Origin: an uncultured bacterium
Lineage (GTDB): Bacteria > Bacillota > Clostridia > Christensenellales > Pumilibacteraceae
Direction: 5' to 3'
Length of the DNA: 48,636 nt
NCBI GenBank assembly: GCA_949744905.1
Contig: CATKCE010000074.1
Location: 1-48,636 of the forward strand
In this document: positions 16,661 to 26,064 of the stretch, in pieces
How the letters are laid out: each line of letters starts with the position of its first letter
Position numbering within the stretch: the stretch's first letter is position 1
The notes under the pieces: model-generated
Databases searched by the model: none
The model's input: only the letters and a program-made list of their open reading frames with translations
Told to the model about the DNA's origin: nothing
Program-made: the position numbers and the translations under genes

Positions 16661-18028
16661 ATGCAAAAACTGAACGAAGAATGCGGAGTGCTCGGATTTT
16701 ACGACAATGACGGTTATAACGTCGCCCACATGCTGTATACCGGGATGTTCGCGTTGCAACACAGAGGACAGCAGAGTTGCGGCATAGTAACAAACGACGA
16801 CGCGCATTTGCACCAGCTTAAAGACAAGGGTTTGGTCAGCGAAGTGTTTGACGAACATTCGCTCACGTCGCTTACCGGCAACATAGGCGTTGCGCACGTA
16901 CGCTACGCCAAAGAGGGCGAAAACCTTAAAGAAAACGCCCAGCCCATAGTTTCGCGTTACTGCAAGGGAAGTATAACGCTTGCGCACAACGGAAGTATCG
17001 TAAACGCGAAACAACTGCGTGAAGAACTTGAAATGGGCGGGGCCATATTCCAGTCCACCAACGAGACCGAAGTCATCATGCACCTTATTGCGATAGCCCG
17101 CACGCGCACCAAAAGTATAGAGCAGGCTGTGTTGAAAGTAATGGAGCAGATAGAGGGAGCGTACAGCATGGTGCTGATGTCGCCCCGCAAATTGCTCGGT
17201 ATACGCGACCCCCAGGGATTCAGACCGCTGTGCATAGGAAAGACGGGCAACAGTTACGTGCTTGCAAGCGAGAGCGTGGCTCTCGACGTGATGCGCGCCG
17301 AATTCGTGCGGGACGTGGAGCCCGGCGAGGTCGTTTTAATAGAGGCGGGAGGAAAACTTACCAGTTTTAAGAATTTCTGCGGTAAAAAGCCCAGCCTTTG
17401 CGTGTTCGAATACGTATACTTCGCCCGTCCCGATTCGGTCATAGACGGCGTGAGCGTATATAAAACCAGGATAGAGACCGGCAAACAGCTTGCGATCGAG
17501 CATCCTGTGGACGCCGATATGGTAATAGGCGTGCCCGACAGCGGGACGCACTTCGCCCACGGTTACGCTTACCAGAGCGGAATACCGTTCGGCGACGGAC
17601 TTATCCGCAACCGCTACACGGGGCGCACGTTTATAAAACAGACGCAAGCCGAACGCGAAATGGCGGTATCTATAAAACTCAACGTTCTCAAAAGCAACGT
17701 GGAAGGAAAGCGCATAGTAATGGTTGACGACTCCATAGTGCGCGGGACTACAAGCGCGAATCTTATCAAAATGCTCAAAGACGCTGGGGCAAAGGAAGTT
17801 CACATGCGTGTGGCGTCGCCTCCGTTTTTGTGGCCGTGCTATTACGGCACCGATATCCCCAGCAAAAAAGAACTTATGGCGGTAAAATATACCATTGAGG
17901 AAATACGTCAAAAGCTGGGAGCCGACTCGATCGGGTATCTGCCGATAGAGGCTCTCAAAAAAATAGGGCTCCGAGAAGATTTCGGGTACTGCGACGCCTG
18001 CTTTACCGGAAATTATCCCGTAAGATGA
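16661..18028 (+). CDS. purF: amidophosphoribosyltransferase
   Basis: First committed enzyme of purine synthesis: it moves the amide of glutamine onto PRPP to give phosphoribosylamine. The N-terminus 'MQKLNEECGVLGFY' shows a short propeptide before the catalytic Cys8 of the class II glutaminase, followed by 'ALQHRGQQSCGI'. The PRPP-binding loop is 'VMVDDSIVRGTTS'. The C-terminal 'GYCDACFTGNYP' carries cysteines of the Bacillus-type [4Fe-4S] enzyme, whose stability depends on oxygen. Ribosome binding site AAAAAGGAA. The gene stands alone; no other pur genes are nearby. Confidence 0.95.
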   Translation: MQKLNEECGVLGFYDNDGYNVAHMLYTGMFALQHRGQQSCGIVTNDDAHLHQLKDKGLVSEVFDEHSLTSLTGNIGVAHVRYAKEGENLKENAQPIVSRYCKGSITLAHNGSIVNAKQLREELEMGGAIFQSTNETEVIMHLIAIARTRTKSIEQAVLKVMEQIEGAYSMVLMSPRKLLGIRDPQGFRPLCIGKTGNSYVLASESVALDVMRAEFVRDVEPGEVVLIEAGGKLTSFKNFCGKKPSLCVFEYVYFARPDSVIDGVSVYKTRIETGKQLAIEHPVDADMVIGVPDSGTHFAHGYAYQSGIPFGDGLIRNRYTGRTFIKQTQAEREMAVSIKLNVLKSNVEGKRIVMVDDSIVRGTTSANLIKMLKDAGAKEVHMRVASPPFLWPCYYGTDIPSKKELMAVKYTIEEIRQKLGADSIGYLPIEALKKIGLREDFGYCDACFTGNYPVR

Positions 18029-18050
18029 TTTATTAAATTTGTTAAAAACG

Positions 18051-18087
18051 ACCGCCGCGTCTTTACCGTAAAGACGCGGCGGTTTTG
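18051..18087 (+). terminator. purF terminator
   Basis: ACCGCCGCGTCTTTAC and GTAAAGACGCGGCGGT are exact reverse complements one base apart, so the inner bases form the loop; TTTTGTT follows. It sits between convergent genes and may also act on the minus strand. Confidence 0.85.
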
Positions 18088-18104
18088 TTATGAAAAATAT
18101 TTTG

Positions 18105-18989
18105 TCAAAGAACTTTGGACAAAAAGTCTTTAAGCCTGGGGTTGTCCGGACTTTCGAACACTTGGTCCGGAGGACCCTGCTCAACTATTTTGCCGCCGTC
18201 CATAAACATGACGCGGGTGGCTACTTCTCGGGCAAAGCCCATTTCGTGGGTGACTATCACCATGGTCATTCCGCCGCGGGCAAGCTCTTTTATCAGCTCC
18301 AACACTTCGCCCACCATTTCGGGGTCGAGCGCCGAAGTCGGCTCGTCAAACAGCATTACTTTGGGATTCATGGCTAGCGCACGCACTATTGCTATGCGCT
18401 GGCGCTGTCCGCCGGAGAGGGTGGAGGGATATGCGTCCGCCTTGTCGGCAAGTCCTATGCGTTCGAGCAGTCTCAATGCGTTTTCACGCGCTTCGATTTT
18501 TATCTGTTTTAATGTTTTGCCGTAGTTAATAAGAGGTTCGCGTTTGTCTTTTTTTCGAAACAGATTTTTTATCCGCGTAAAAAAGTTCTTAGTACGCGTT
18601 TTTCTCAGGTCCTGCTTTTGTACGTGCACCGGCGCGAGCATGATGTTTTTTATTACGTTCATGTTGTTGAAAAGATTGAACTGTTGGAACACCATTCCCA
18701 TGCGTCGGCGTTGCAGATTGATGTCTACTTTGAGATCGCAAAGGTCGTTGCCCTCGAAGAACACATGGCCGTCGGAGGGGTCTTCGAGAACGTTGAGACA
18801 ACGCAAAAAAGTGCTTTTGCCGCTGCCCGACGGTCCTATCACCGCTATCTTTTCGCCTTCGGTGATCTTTTCGCTGATGTCGTCGAGCACTTTGAGTTGT
18901 CCGTAAGATTTGGTAAGGTGCTGTACTTCTATGAGAGCCGCGGGGTCGGGCGCTACTGCGGGAGTTTTTTCTTTTTTATTTTCTTTCAT
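18105..18989 (-). CDS. polar amino-acid ABC importer, ATP-binding subunit
   Basis: 294 residues of the GlnQ/HisP family. Walker A '[15 protein letters not shown]', Q-loop 'MVFQQFNLF', signature '[11 protein letters not shown]', Walker B '[14 protein letters not shown]' and H-loop 'VTHEMGF' are all canonical. It is about 50 residues longer than usual because of a basic N-terminal extension and a Lys/Arg-rich insert of roughly 35 residues ('[16 protein letters not shown]') in the helical subdomain before the signature. It is the last gene of a minus-strand importer operon and overlaps the permease gene by 14 bases. Confidence 0.93.
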   Translation of the reverse strand: MKENKKEKTPAVAPDPAALIEVQHLTKSYGQLKVLDDISEKITEGEKIAVIGPSGSGKSTFLRCLNVLEDPSDGHVFFEGNDLCDLKVDINLQRRRMGMVFQQFNLFNNMNVIKNIMLAPVHVQKQDLRKTRTKNFFTRIKNLFRKKDKREPLINYGKTLKQIKIEARENALRLLERIGLADKADAYPSTLSGGQRQRIAIVRALAMNPKVMLFDEPTSALDPEMVGEVLELIKELARGGMTMVIVTHEMGFAREVATRVMFMDGGKIVEQGPPDQVFESPDNPRLKDFLSKVL

Positions 18990-19659
18990 TCCTGCGCAGT
19001 CTCCTTTCCGCCAATCGTATTATTACGGTGAATATTATGATGATCGCAAGATACACGACCGCCAGCATTATGTACGGCACTATGAATTCGTATGTTGCGC
19101 TGGATATCGCGCGGAATGCGACCGTAAGGTCGATGGTGCCTACAAAACCCGCTACCGAAGTATCTTTTGTAAGAGCGATAAGTTCGTTGCCGAGAGTGGG
19201 GATAACGTTTTTTACCGCTTGCGGAAACACTATTTTAAGCATGGCGGCGGGGTAGCTCAGTCCGAGAGTTCTGCCCGCTTCGAGTTGACCCGCGTCTACC
19301 GACAGTATGCCGCCGCGCATTATCTCTGCAACATAAGCTCCGCTGTTTAGTCCGAATACAAGTATTGCTTCCGTGAGTCCGTCGATATCGACCGAAGCGA
19401 ATATAATAAAGTGGAATACGAGGAGCTGGACTACGATGGGCGTGCCGCGGAATATCCCGGTGTACACGTCTCCCGCGACCGAGAATACTTTGGCGACTTT
19501 GTTCCGTCTGCCCGCGACTTGCACGCACGCCACGATCGTTCCTATCGCTATTCCTATTATAAGACCGCATATAGCTATGACGAGCGTGTTTCTGAGTCCG
19601 AGCAGAATGTTTTTATAGGCGCCTTCGGTATAAAACTGTTTCCAAAAGATCTGCCACAT
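18976..19659 (-). CDS. polar amino-acid ABC importer, permease subunit
   Basis: 227 residues of the HisM/GlnP family with about five membrane helices. The coupling-helix EAA motif is readable as '[22 protein letters not shown]', and the start '[16 protein letters not shown]' is typical. The gene begins four bases after the binding-protein stop without a clear ribosome binding site, so it probably relies on translational coupling. One permease gene is present, so the importer would use a homodimer. Confidence 0.92.
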   Translation of the reverse strand: MWQIFWKQFYTEGAYKNILLGLRNTLVIAICGLIIGIAIGTIVACVQVAGRRNKVAKVFSVAGDVYTGIFRGTPIVVQLLVFHFIIFASVDIDGLTEAILVFGLNSGAYVAEIMRGGILSVDAGQLEAGRTLGLSYPAAMLKIVFPQAVKNVIPTLGNELIALTKDTSVAGFVGTIDLTVAFRAISSATYEFIVPYIMLAVVYLAIIIIFTVIIRLAERRLRRNERK

Positions 19660-19663
19660 ATAA

Positions 19664-20608
19664 TTATTTTGCTTGTTTGTTTATCGCGTCCACCGATGAG
19701 ACGAGCGTGTCCTTGTCTCCGACGACGAATTTGAGCTTGCCGTTGGAAAGGTCTTTTACCGCAAGTCCTATTGTACTGTAACTTTTGGCATTCACTTTGG
19801 GGAATCCGGGGAAGTCGAAGTCGGTGCTTCCGGTTATGTAAAAGTATCCGGTCTGTCCGGTCGCCGCGCCGGCGTTGACTTTGCCCATTCCCTCTATTAC
19901 CGCGCGCACGTCGGCTTCGGTAGCGCAACTGTCGAAAGCCGTTTCGCCTTCATGGACGGCAATACGCTGGGTGGTGAGATAATATCCGCGCGAAAAGGTG
20001 ACTACCTGCTCGCGTCCGTGGTTTATAGTAAGCCCCGCCATTCCTATGTGGGCGTTGCCCTGTTCTACTTCGGTGATGACTACTTCGAAGTCTATGTTCT
20101 TTATTACGAGAGTTTTATCCATGGTGTCGGCAAGTATTTTTGCTATCCACATGTCGATACCGGCGTATTTACTGCCGTTTTTGTATTCGAACGGTTCGAA
20201 TTCCGCGTTTGTGGCGACTATAAGGCATTCGCTTTCGGTCTTGTCGGAGGGGACGGAGGCGGGGACTTCTCCCACGTCTCTCGCGGTGCCGCCGGTGACG
20301 GCGTCGTAAATGGTCTTAAAAGTGACTTTTTCGGGCGTTCCGTCACCGTCGAAGTCGTACTGTATGCCTTCGGCTTCAAAGTCCGGGGCTTCGGGGTTAT
20401 ATGCGGAAGATCCGCACAGTTTTTCGAGTAGGTCGTTTACCGACGTCATTATCGTCGTATTGCTTTTGGATACGCAGTAACCGTACTGTTCGCCGGTAAG
20501 AGTTATATCGATAACTTTTACTTTTTTCAATGTCGAACATGCCGTCATGGAAAGTGCGGCGACTACCGCGATAACGGCGGCGGTAAGCGCGCGTAACGTC
20601 TTTTTCAT
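19664..20608 (-). CDS. amino-acid ABC importer substrate-binding lipoprotein, apparently circularly permuted
   Basis: 314 residues with a lipoprotein signal ending at Cys24 ('LSMTAC'). The usual SBP_bac_3 start ('CLIVATNAEFEPFEY', 'YAGIDMWIAKILAD') appears only at about residue 130. Residues 25-60 ('ITLTGEQYGYCVSK', 'TSVNDLLEKL') instead resemble the C-terminal strand and helix that normally end this fold, and the protein stops shortly after 'KFVVGDKDTLVSS', where that piece is missing. A 'DFDGDGTPEKV' loop in the linker looks like a calcium-binding loop. I recall similar arrangements in other Clostridia, so it is probably a family rather than an accident. The upstream region is AT-rich with TTGCC-N7-GGCAA; the promoter boxes are ambiguous. 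Confidence 0.85.
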   Translation of the reverse strand: MKKTLRALTAAVIAVVAALSMTACSTLKKVKVIDITLTGEQYGYCVSKSNTTIMTSVNDLLEKLCGSSAYNPEAPDFEAEGIQYDFDGDGTPEKVTFKTIYDAVTGGTARDVGEVPASVPSDKTESECLIVATNAEFEPFEYKNGSKYAGIDMWIAKILADTMDKTLVIKNIDFEVVITEVEQGNAHIGMAGLTINHGREQVVTFSRGYYLTTQRIAVHEGETAFDSCATEADVRAVIEGMGKVNAGAATGQTGYFYITGSTDFDFPGFPKVNAKSYSTIGLAVKDLSNGKLKFVVGDKDTLVSSVDAINKQAK

Positions 20609-20754
20609 TATGATCGTATACCTCGTTATAAATATAAATCAATATTATCACTGTTGCCGTCAAAAGGCAAACGATTTAAGTAAAATTTATTTTTATTCAT
20701 AAAAATGTATATTTAATCATGAGGCGTTTTGCGTCTGCTTGCGGTAAGTTGCGC

Positions 20755-20783
20755 TTGACAATATCTTATCCGTGCGTTACAAT
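20755..20783 (+). promoter_or_regulatory. promoter of the Na/Pi-cotransporter-like gene
   Basis: TTGACA (20755-20760), 17-base spacer, TACAAT (20778-20783). It leaves a leader of about 80 bases before the ATG at 20868, which rules out the track start at 20772. Confidence 0.85.
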
Positions 20784-20867
20784 AATAAAGGTAAAGTTTT
20801 CGCATTGTTCACGGTATGCGGACATGTGATTTTGCCGCGGTATTTTACATCGGAAAAAAGAGGTAAC

Positions 20868-22568
20868 ATGGCGGAGTTAATCAAAGCGATAGTAATGCTC
20901 TTGGCGGGATTGGGCGTTCTGATGACGGGCATGAAGATGTTGAGCGACGGCTTGGGGCGCAGTGCGGGCGGCAGGATGCGCAAGCTGTTCGGCAAGATCA
21001 GCAACAACCGCTTTGCCAGCATCGGCGTGGGCGCGGTGGCGACGGTTCTCGTGAGTTCGTCGGCCGCCACCACCGTAATGGTGATAGGCTTTGTGAACGC
21101 GGGACTGATGACGCTGCTGCAAGCCACGGCCATCATCATGGGCGCGAATATCGGCACCACGCTTACGGGCGTGATCATAGCGTTGTCGGGATTCAGTTTG
21201 AGCTCTTATATGGCTGTGCTTGCCTTTATAGGCGTGGTCATGAATATGGTTTCCAAAAACGACACCGTGAAAAAAGTGGGGTCGGCCGTTACGGGCTTGG
21301 GGCTGATGTTCGTGGGGCTATCCTTTATGAGCGACGCGTTCAACACACAAAAGATATCGTCGGCGCTCAATTCGGTGTTTTTGAAAGTCGATTTCCCGTT
21401 GGTGCTTATTTTGATAGGCATTGTGTGCACGGCGCTTTTTCAATCGTCCGCCGCCATGACGGCCATATTGGTTACCATGACTGGCGCGGGGATCATTCCC
21501 ATGCAGAGTGCGCTGTTTGTGGTACTCGGCACCAACATCGGCACGTGCGTAACGGCCATTTTGGCGTCGTTCGGCGCGAGTACCAACGCAAAGCGCACGG
21601 CCGTGATCCACTTGCTGTTTAACGCCATCGGTACGGTGGTATTTACCACTTTTATATGGATATTCCGTAGGCAAGCCGTGTGGCTGCTCTGCGCCATGTC
21701 GTCCAGTCCGCAAATGCAGGTCGCGCTGTTCCACGTATTTTTCAACGTAATAACCACCGCGCTTTTGGTGCCGTTTATGAAACCTCTTACAAAGCTCGCC
21801 ACTCTATTGGTGCGTGACAAGAAAAACGACGACAGCGTGCTGAAAATGTATTACATAGACGATCGTATACTCCAAACTCCCGTCATCGCCGTAGCTCAGG
21901 TGCTTAAAGAAGTGTCCAACATGGCGGTCATGGCCCGCGACAATCTTGGACGCGGTTTCGACGCGATAGCCTCCGGAAATTTGGGCGAGCGCGAAAAGAT
22001 ACTCCAAACCGAAGAAAAAATCAATTTTGTAAATAAGGGCGTGGCGCGCTACCTTATAAAAATGTCGTCTCTCAGTCTTTCGCGCAGCGACGAAAAACTC
22101 GTGGGCGCGTTGCACCACGTGATAGGAGATATAGAGCGCATAGGCGACCATGCCGAAAACTTTCTCGAAGAAGCGGAGCAGATGCACGAAAACGGCATAA
22201 CTTTTTCCGACGACGCTCTCGGCGAGCTTGCCAATATGTACGACAAGGTCAAGTACATGTTCGAGAGAAGCATTTACGTATTTGAAAACCGCGACGAAAA
22301 AGCGTTGCAGGAAATATCCGATCTCGAATCGGAAGTAGATATGTTGAAGCGGGTACTGGGGAACAACCATATAATGCGGCTGAATAACGGCAACTGCTCG
22401 GTGGAATGCGGCACACATTTTTACGCCATCATTTCGGCGCTCGAACGTGTCGCCGATCACCTTACGAATGTGGCTTTCAGTATAAAGAGCCCGTCGGGGT
22501 CGCAACTCGAAGCGATGGAAAAGATAGCGAAGGAACAGGCGCGCAAACACCACGGCGCGGCGGTGTGA
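20868..22568 (+). CDS. Na/Pi-cotransporter family protein with C-terminal PhoU-like domain
   Basis: Start at 20868 ('MAELIKAIVMLL') with AAAAGAGG upstream. The 566 residues hold two inverted membrane repeats marked by 'VSSSAATTVM' and 'FQSSAAMTAIL', the paired QSS(A/S)-type motifs of the NptA/YjbB family. 'IMGANIGTTLTG' and 'VLGTNIGTCVTA' echo each other as internal repeats. Residues about 350-560 form a helical PhoU-like domain ('IGDIERIGDHAENF', 'ISALERVADHLTNV'). The family exports or co-transports phosphate with sodium; direction cannot be told here. It is the first gene of a rightward group with ribokinase and a PHP protein. Confidence 0.9.
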   Translation: MAELIKAIVMLLAGLGVLMTGMKMLSDGLGRSAGGRMRKLFGKISNNRFASIGVGAVATVLVSSSAATTVMVIGFVNAGLMTLLQATAIIMGANIGTTLTGVIIALSGFSLSSYMAVLAFIGVVMNMVSKNDTVKKVGSAVTGLGLMFVGLSFMSDAFNTQKISSALNSVFLKVDFPLVLILIGIVCTALFQSSAAMTAILVTMTGAGIIPMQSALFVVLGTNIGTCVTAILASFGASTNAKRTAVIHLLFNAIGTVVFTTFIWIFRRQAVWLLCAMSSSPQMQVALFHVFFNVITTALLVPFMKPLTKLATLLVRDKKNDDSVLKMYYIDDRILQTPVIAVAQVLKEVSNMAVMARDNLGRGFDAIASGNLGEREKILQTEEKINFVNKGVARYLIKMSSLSLSRSDEKLVGALHHVIGDIERIGDHAENFLEEAEQMHENGITFSDDALGELANMYDKVKYMFERSIYVFENRDEKALQEISDLESEVDMLKRVLGNNHIMRLNNGNCSVECGTHFYAIISALERVADHLTNVAFSIKSPSGSQLEAMEKIAKEQARKHHGAAV

Positions 22569-22619
22569 CGATCTTATCCGCGGCGTGTCGGCGGCGCGGG
22601 CTTTTTGTAGGAGAGAAAT

Positions 22620-23522
22620 TTGATTTACGTAGTCGGCAGTATCAACGTCGATCTTTCGGCGGCGCTCGCAAGATTTCCGCGCGCGGGCGAGACAGTGGCG
22701 GCGGAAAGTTTTACCGTGGGGCTTGGCGGTAAGGGCGCGAACCAGGCGGTTGCGGTCTCAAAGCTCGGCGGCGAATGCGCGATGATCGGCAAAGTCGGCT
22801 CCGACGCGTTCGGCGGACGTCTTAAAGCCGGACTTGACGCGTACGGAGTGGATACGCGGTTTGTTACTGCGGCGGAGGGCGACAGCGGGCTTGCCGTGAT
22901 TTGGGTGCGCGGAGGCAATAACAGGATAGTTACGTCGGGCGGAGCGAATTTTTTATTGAACGAAAGCGATGTGGACGAGGGACTTGCGGCGGCAAAAGCC
23001 GGCGACGTGCTCATAGTCCAACTCGAAGTTCCGCAAAGCGTTGCGGCGCGCGCTTTGAAGATCGGAAGACGCAAAGGCATGATAACGGTGCTCAATCCCG
23101 CGCCGGCATCGCCTCTCGGACGCGACATATACGAAAACGCCGAAATAATCGCGCCCAACGAGACCGAGACCGAAATACTTACCGGAGTGCGCCCGGATTG
23201 CGAAGTGAACGTTGCGCTCGCAGTAAAAAAGTTGCGCGAAAAAGGCGCGGAAAACGTGGTTATAACGCTCGGCAAAATAGGCAGCGCGGTCGCGGCGGGA
23301 CGCGAGATAACTCTTATTCCGGCTTATAAAGTAAAAGCGGTGGATACGACTGCCGCCGGCGACACTTATATCGGAGCTTTGGCTCTGGGGCTTTACCGAA
23401 AACAAAACATAGCGGAGGCGGCGAAGTTTGCCACAAAGGCGAGCGCGCTCAAAGTTACCCGCAGAGGCGCGGCGGACGCCATTCCCACAGCCGAAGAAGC
23501 GGAGGCGGCGTTCGGCGGGTGA
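22620..23522 (+). CDS. rbsK: ribokinase (PfkB family)
   Basis: Phosphorylates D-ribose to ribose-5-phosphate in the cytoplasm. The translation starts at TTG (22620) behind TAGGAGAG; 'MIYVVGSINVDL' is the standard ribokinase N-terminus, so the rare start is well supported. Signatures: 'GGKGANQAVAVSKLGG' (substrate/lid region) and 'DTTAAGDTYIGALALG', with the catalytic Asp in the anion-hole motif. 300 residues is normal. There is no ribose transporter or repressor beside it. A related sugar kinase activity is possible. Confidence 0.88.
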   Translation: MIYVVGSINVDLSAALARFPRAGETVAAESFTVGLGGKGANQAVAVSKLGGECAMIGKVGSDAFGGRLKAGLDAYGVDTRFVTAAEGDSGLAVIWVRGGNNRIVTSGGANFLLNESDVDEGLAAAKAGDVLIVQLEVPQSVAARALKIGRRKGMITVLNPAPASPLGRDIYENAEIIAPNETETEILTGVRPDCEVNVALAVKKLREKGAENVVITLGKIGSAVAAGREITLIPAYKVKAVDTTAAGDTYIGALALGLYRKQNIAEAAKFATKASALKVTRRGAADAIPTAEEAEAAFGG

Positions 23523-23562
23523 ACCTGCCGGCTGTTTACGTGCAATAAAGAAGGATATCGAT

Positions 23563-24237
23563 ATGAAGATAGATACTCACACGCATACGAGCGGAGTCAG
23601 CTTTTGCAGCGAAGTGTCTCCCGAAGAATTCGTAGAACGGTACCGCGACGCCGGTTACGGCGCGGTGGTTTTGACAAACCATTATTCCCGGATGTATATG
23701 TTCCGCTACGGCGAGACATGGGAAGACCAGATAAAAATATATCTTGACGAATACCGTAAAGCACGGGAAATAGGTGCCCGCGCGGGGCTTCCGGTGTTTT
23801 TGGGAGCGGAGGTCGCCATATCGACCCCCGAGAGTCCGTATATAGAATTTTTGCTGTACGGAGCGGACGAAGAATTTTTGCTGTCCAATCCACGCTTGTA
23901 CGATAAAAGCCAGGCGGAACTTTACAGGATATGCAACGACAACGGCGTTTTGATGTTTCAGTCGCATCCTTTCCGCGACGAGCAGGGGCACTTTCCGCAG
24001 GACCCGGAATTTATGGACGGCACCGAGATAAACTGCCATCCGTACTTTTTGCGGCACGAGGATAAAGTACGCGAGTTTGCCGACAAACACGGACTCATGT
24101 TGGTGTGCGGCAGCGATTTCCACTTTGCTTATCAGGCGGGGTCGGCGGCGACGATCGTCGACGATGACGTTGCGAGCGCAAAAGACCTTGCGCGGTATCT
24201 GCGCCGCGTGCCGCGTCCCGAGACGTTTTACAAATGA
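23563..24237 (+). CDS. PHP-domain metal-dependent phosphoesterase
   Basis: Start at 23563 ('MKIDTHTHTSG') with GAAGGA upstream, rather than the track start at 23428, which is inside rbsK. 224 residues. PHP metal-ligand motifs are visible: 'DTHTH' at the N-terminus, 'LTNHYS', 'GAEVAIS', 'QSHPFRD' and 'GSDFHF' near the end. PHP proteins hydrolyse phosphoesters (for example histidinol phosphate, nucleotides or oligonucleotides); the substrate is not evident. The stop overlaps the start of the next membrane-protein gene (ATGA), suggesting a functional link. Confidence 0.82.
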   Translation: MKIDTHTHTSGVSFCSEVSPEEFVERYRDAGYGAVVLTNHYSRMYMFRYGETWEDQIKIYLDEYRKAREIGARAGLPVFLGAEVAISTPESPYIEFLLYGADEEFLLSNPRLYDKSQAELYRICNDNGVLMFQSHPFRDEQGHFPQDPEFMDGTEINCHPYFLRHEDKVREFADKHGLMLVCGSDFHFAYQAGSAATIVDDDVASAKDLARYLRRVPRPETFYK

Positions 24238-25166
24238 TAGGCAAGGGAATTAAAAATTATTTCATAAACTTAAAGTATTACTTTATTCCGCTGGGAGCGT
24301 TTGCGCTGGGCGTGGTCATAGGGTTGTCGGCGCTGGTTCCCGCGACCGTATCGTCGGTAAACAACCTTGCAAAAGTTGCGACCGAAATATCCGGAAGCGC
24401 AAGCGTGGACGTCGGCGCGCTTTTCGACCGTTTATCCGACGCCGTTCTTGCTCTCGACTGGACTAAGCCCGCGGATGCCGTAAGAACAGTATGCAGCAAA
24501 GAATGGCTGGGCGAAACTTTTCACGCATGCTTAATATCTTTTGTGCCGGGGAGCGAAACGTATGCCGCGCAGATAGTGGACGCGGTCGCAAGCGCCGTGG
24601 AAACGGTAGTTTCCGGCTTTGTGGTGCTCGTATTTTTTGCGGTCCTGGGAATAATAGGCGGATACGCGCTGACAAAATTTTTGGTGCGCAGGAACATGGC
24701 CCGCAGAGCTTGGTGGAAATATTTTCTGGCTTCGTTTATCGAGACTCTCATAAACGCCGCGTTTATAGTCGTGACCGCGTGGCTACGGTTTTTATGGGCG
24801 CCCGGAAGCGTGATCTTTGCCGTCGTGTCGCTGGGGCTCATGGGGGTTGCCGCGCTTGTCGAGGCGTATATACTGCACGCTTGGAAAAAGCTCGATTGGC
24901 GTAAAGCGGTAAATATAAAAAACACGGGAATGCTATTGCTTACAGATCTCATAATACTTGTCATCGCGTTTGCGGCTTTTGCGGCGCTGGCGGAGATAAA
25001 CGCGGTAGTGGGCGTATTTGCGGGACTTCCGTTTTTGCTGATAGCTTTGCTCGTTATGAGCCTTAACGCCGAGGCGTACGTCAAGGGCGTTGTGGAAAAA
25101 GAGAACCGCGCTGCGGCTCCCGCAAAGCCCGAAGAAGAAATGCCCGGTTGCGGCGACAGGATCTGA
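24234..25166 (+). CDS. integral membrane protein of unknown function
   Basis: 310 residues, six or so predicted helices: about 14-36 after a short basic N-terminus, an extracytoplasmic-looking loop of roughly 90 residues, then helices near 120-145, 165-190, 195-215, 235-258 and 262-280, and a charged, proline-rich cytoplasmic tail ('AAAPAKPEEEMPG'). I do not recognise the family. The four-base overlap with the PHP gene means they are translated together. No catalytic motif is seen. Confidence 0.75.
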   Translation: MIGKGIKNYFINLKYYFIPLGAFALGVVIGLSALVPATVSSVNNLAKVATEISGSASVDVGALFDRLSDAVLALDWTKPADAVRTVCSKEWLGETFHACLISFVPGSETYAAQIVDAVASAVETVVSGFVVLVFFAVLGIIGGYALTKFLVRRNMARRAWWKYFLASFIETLINAAFIVVTAWLRFLWAPGSVIFAVVSLGLMGVAALVEAYILHAWKKLDWRKAVNIKNTGMLLLTDLIILVIAFAAFAALAEINAVVGVFAGLPFLLIALLVMSLNAEAYVKGVVEKENRAAAPAKPEEEMPGCGDRI

Positions 25167-25167
25167 G

Positions 25168-25204
25168 AAAAAAACAAGACCGCGGAGACGTTTCCGCGGT
25201 CTTG
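25168..25204 (-). terminator. terminator of the parA-AraC operon
   Basis: CAAGACCGCGGA (25175-25186) and TCCGCGGTCTTG (25193-25204) form a 12-bp perfect stem with a 6-base loop; on the minus strand it is followed by seven Ts. It also separates this operon from the convergent membrane-protein gene. Confidence 0.85.
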
Positions 25205-25224
25205 CCGTATGACCGGAGTCGAGA

Positions 25225-26064
25225 TCACTTATTACTTTTTTCGAGTTTGAAAAGATATCTGTACCGTAGCGGCGTTACGCCCTTTACGCGTTTGAAGGTG
25301 CGCGAGAAGTAACAGGGGTCGGAAAAGCCGCACGCCTTGCCGATGTCCGCTACGTTATCGTCCGAAGTTTCAAGATATTCGCACGCGCGTTGTATGCGTT
25401 TGTTTATAAGATATTTTACGGGAGGCACGCCTTCGTTTTTGCGGAATAGCGAAGAAAGATAGTATTTGTTTACGTACAGACTTTTGCATACGCCCTCTAT
25501 CGAGTCTATTTCGAGATAATGTTCGTCGAAATAACGCTTGGCGCGAATGTAATTGAGATTTTCGTCAAAAGTTTCGCCGTCGTCGTATGCCGCAAGTCGC
25601 ACGGCAAAGAGCAACAGTATCCGCAAAAGGTATTCCGATATCTGCTCGTGCAAAGGTTGCGAACTTTCGGTCTCGGCGATCAGCTGGGAAAAATAACCTT
25701 GCAGGGCGGGAAAATATTCCCGCGTGTGCACTATGCAAAAGTCGCGGTCTTTAAGCACTTCGCCGCCCGCGTTTCCGTAGATATGCAGGTTGCCCACGCC
25801 TATAAAGCACAGTTCGCGTCCCGGCGTGTCGTCAAAATATTCGCGGTGGCTTGTTCCGCCGTTTAGTATGATAAGGTCGCCGGTTGCAAAAGGATAAGAG
25901 CATTCGCCTATTTCGGTCTTGCCGCTCCCGTTTTTTATAAGTATGAATTCGGCGCAGTCCGACGGCTTTTTTTCGTTGAGCCAGCCCGCGCCGTTATTGT
26001 TTACGCCCGCGTACATAAGCCGCGGGCGTTGGCGTAACACCGATTTTTTCAGTGTGGAACTCAT
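25225..26064 (-). CDS. AraC-family transcriptional regulator
   Basis: 279 residues: an N-terminal cupin-type effector domain (about 1-165, with 'YPFATGDLIILNGGTSH' typical of an AraC arm/barrel) and a C-terminal double helix-turn-helix (about 180-275), where 'YYLSSLFRKNEGVPPVKYL' and 'YFSRTFKRVKGVTPLRYR' mark the two HTH units. Such proteins usually respond to a sugar. The start overlaps the ParA-like stop (ATGA), an unusual coupling. No obvious target gene is adjacent on the minus strand. Confidence 0.88.
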   Translation of the reverse strand: MSSTLKKSVLRQRPRLMYAGVNNNGAGWLNEKKPSDCAEFILIKNGSGKTEIGECSYPFATGDLIILNGGTSHREYFDDTPGRELCFIGVGNLHIYGNAGGEVLKDRDFCIVHTREYFPALQGYFSQLIAETESSQPLHEQISEYLLRILLLFAVRLAAYDDGETFDENLNYIRAKRYFDEHYLEIDSIEGVCKSLYVNKYYLSSLFRKNEGVPPVKYLINKRIQRACEYLETSDDNVADIGKACGFSDPCYFSRTFKRVKGVTPLRYRYLFKLEKSNK

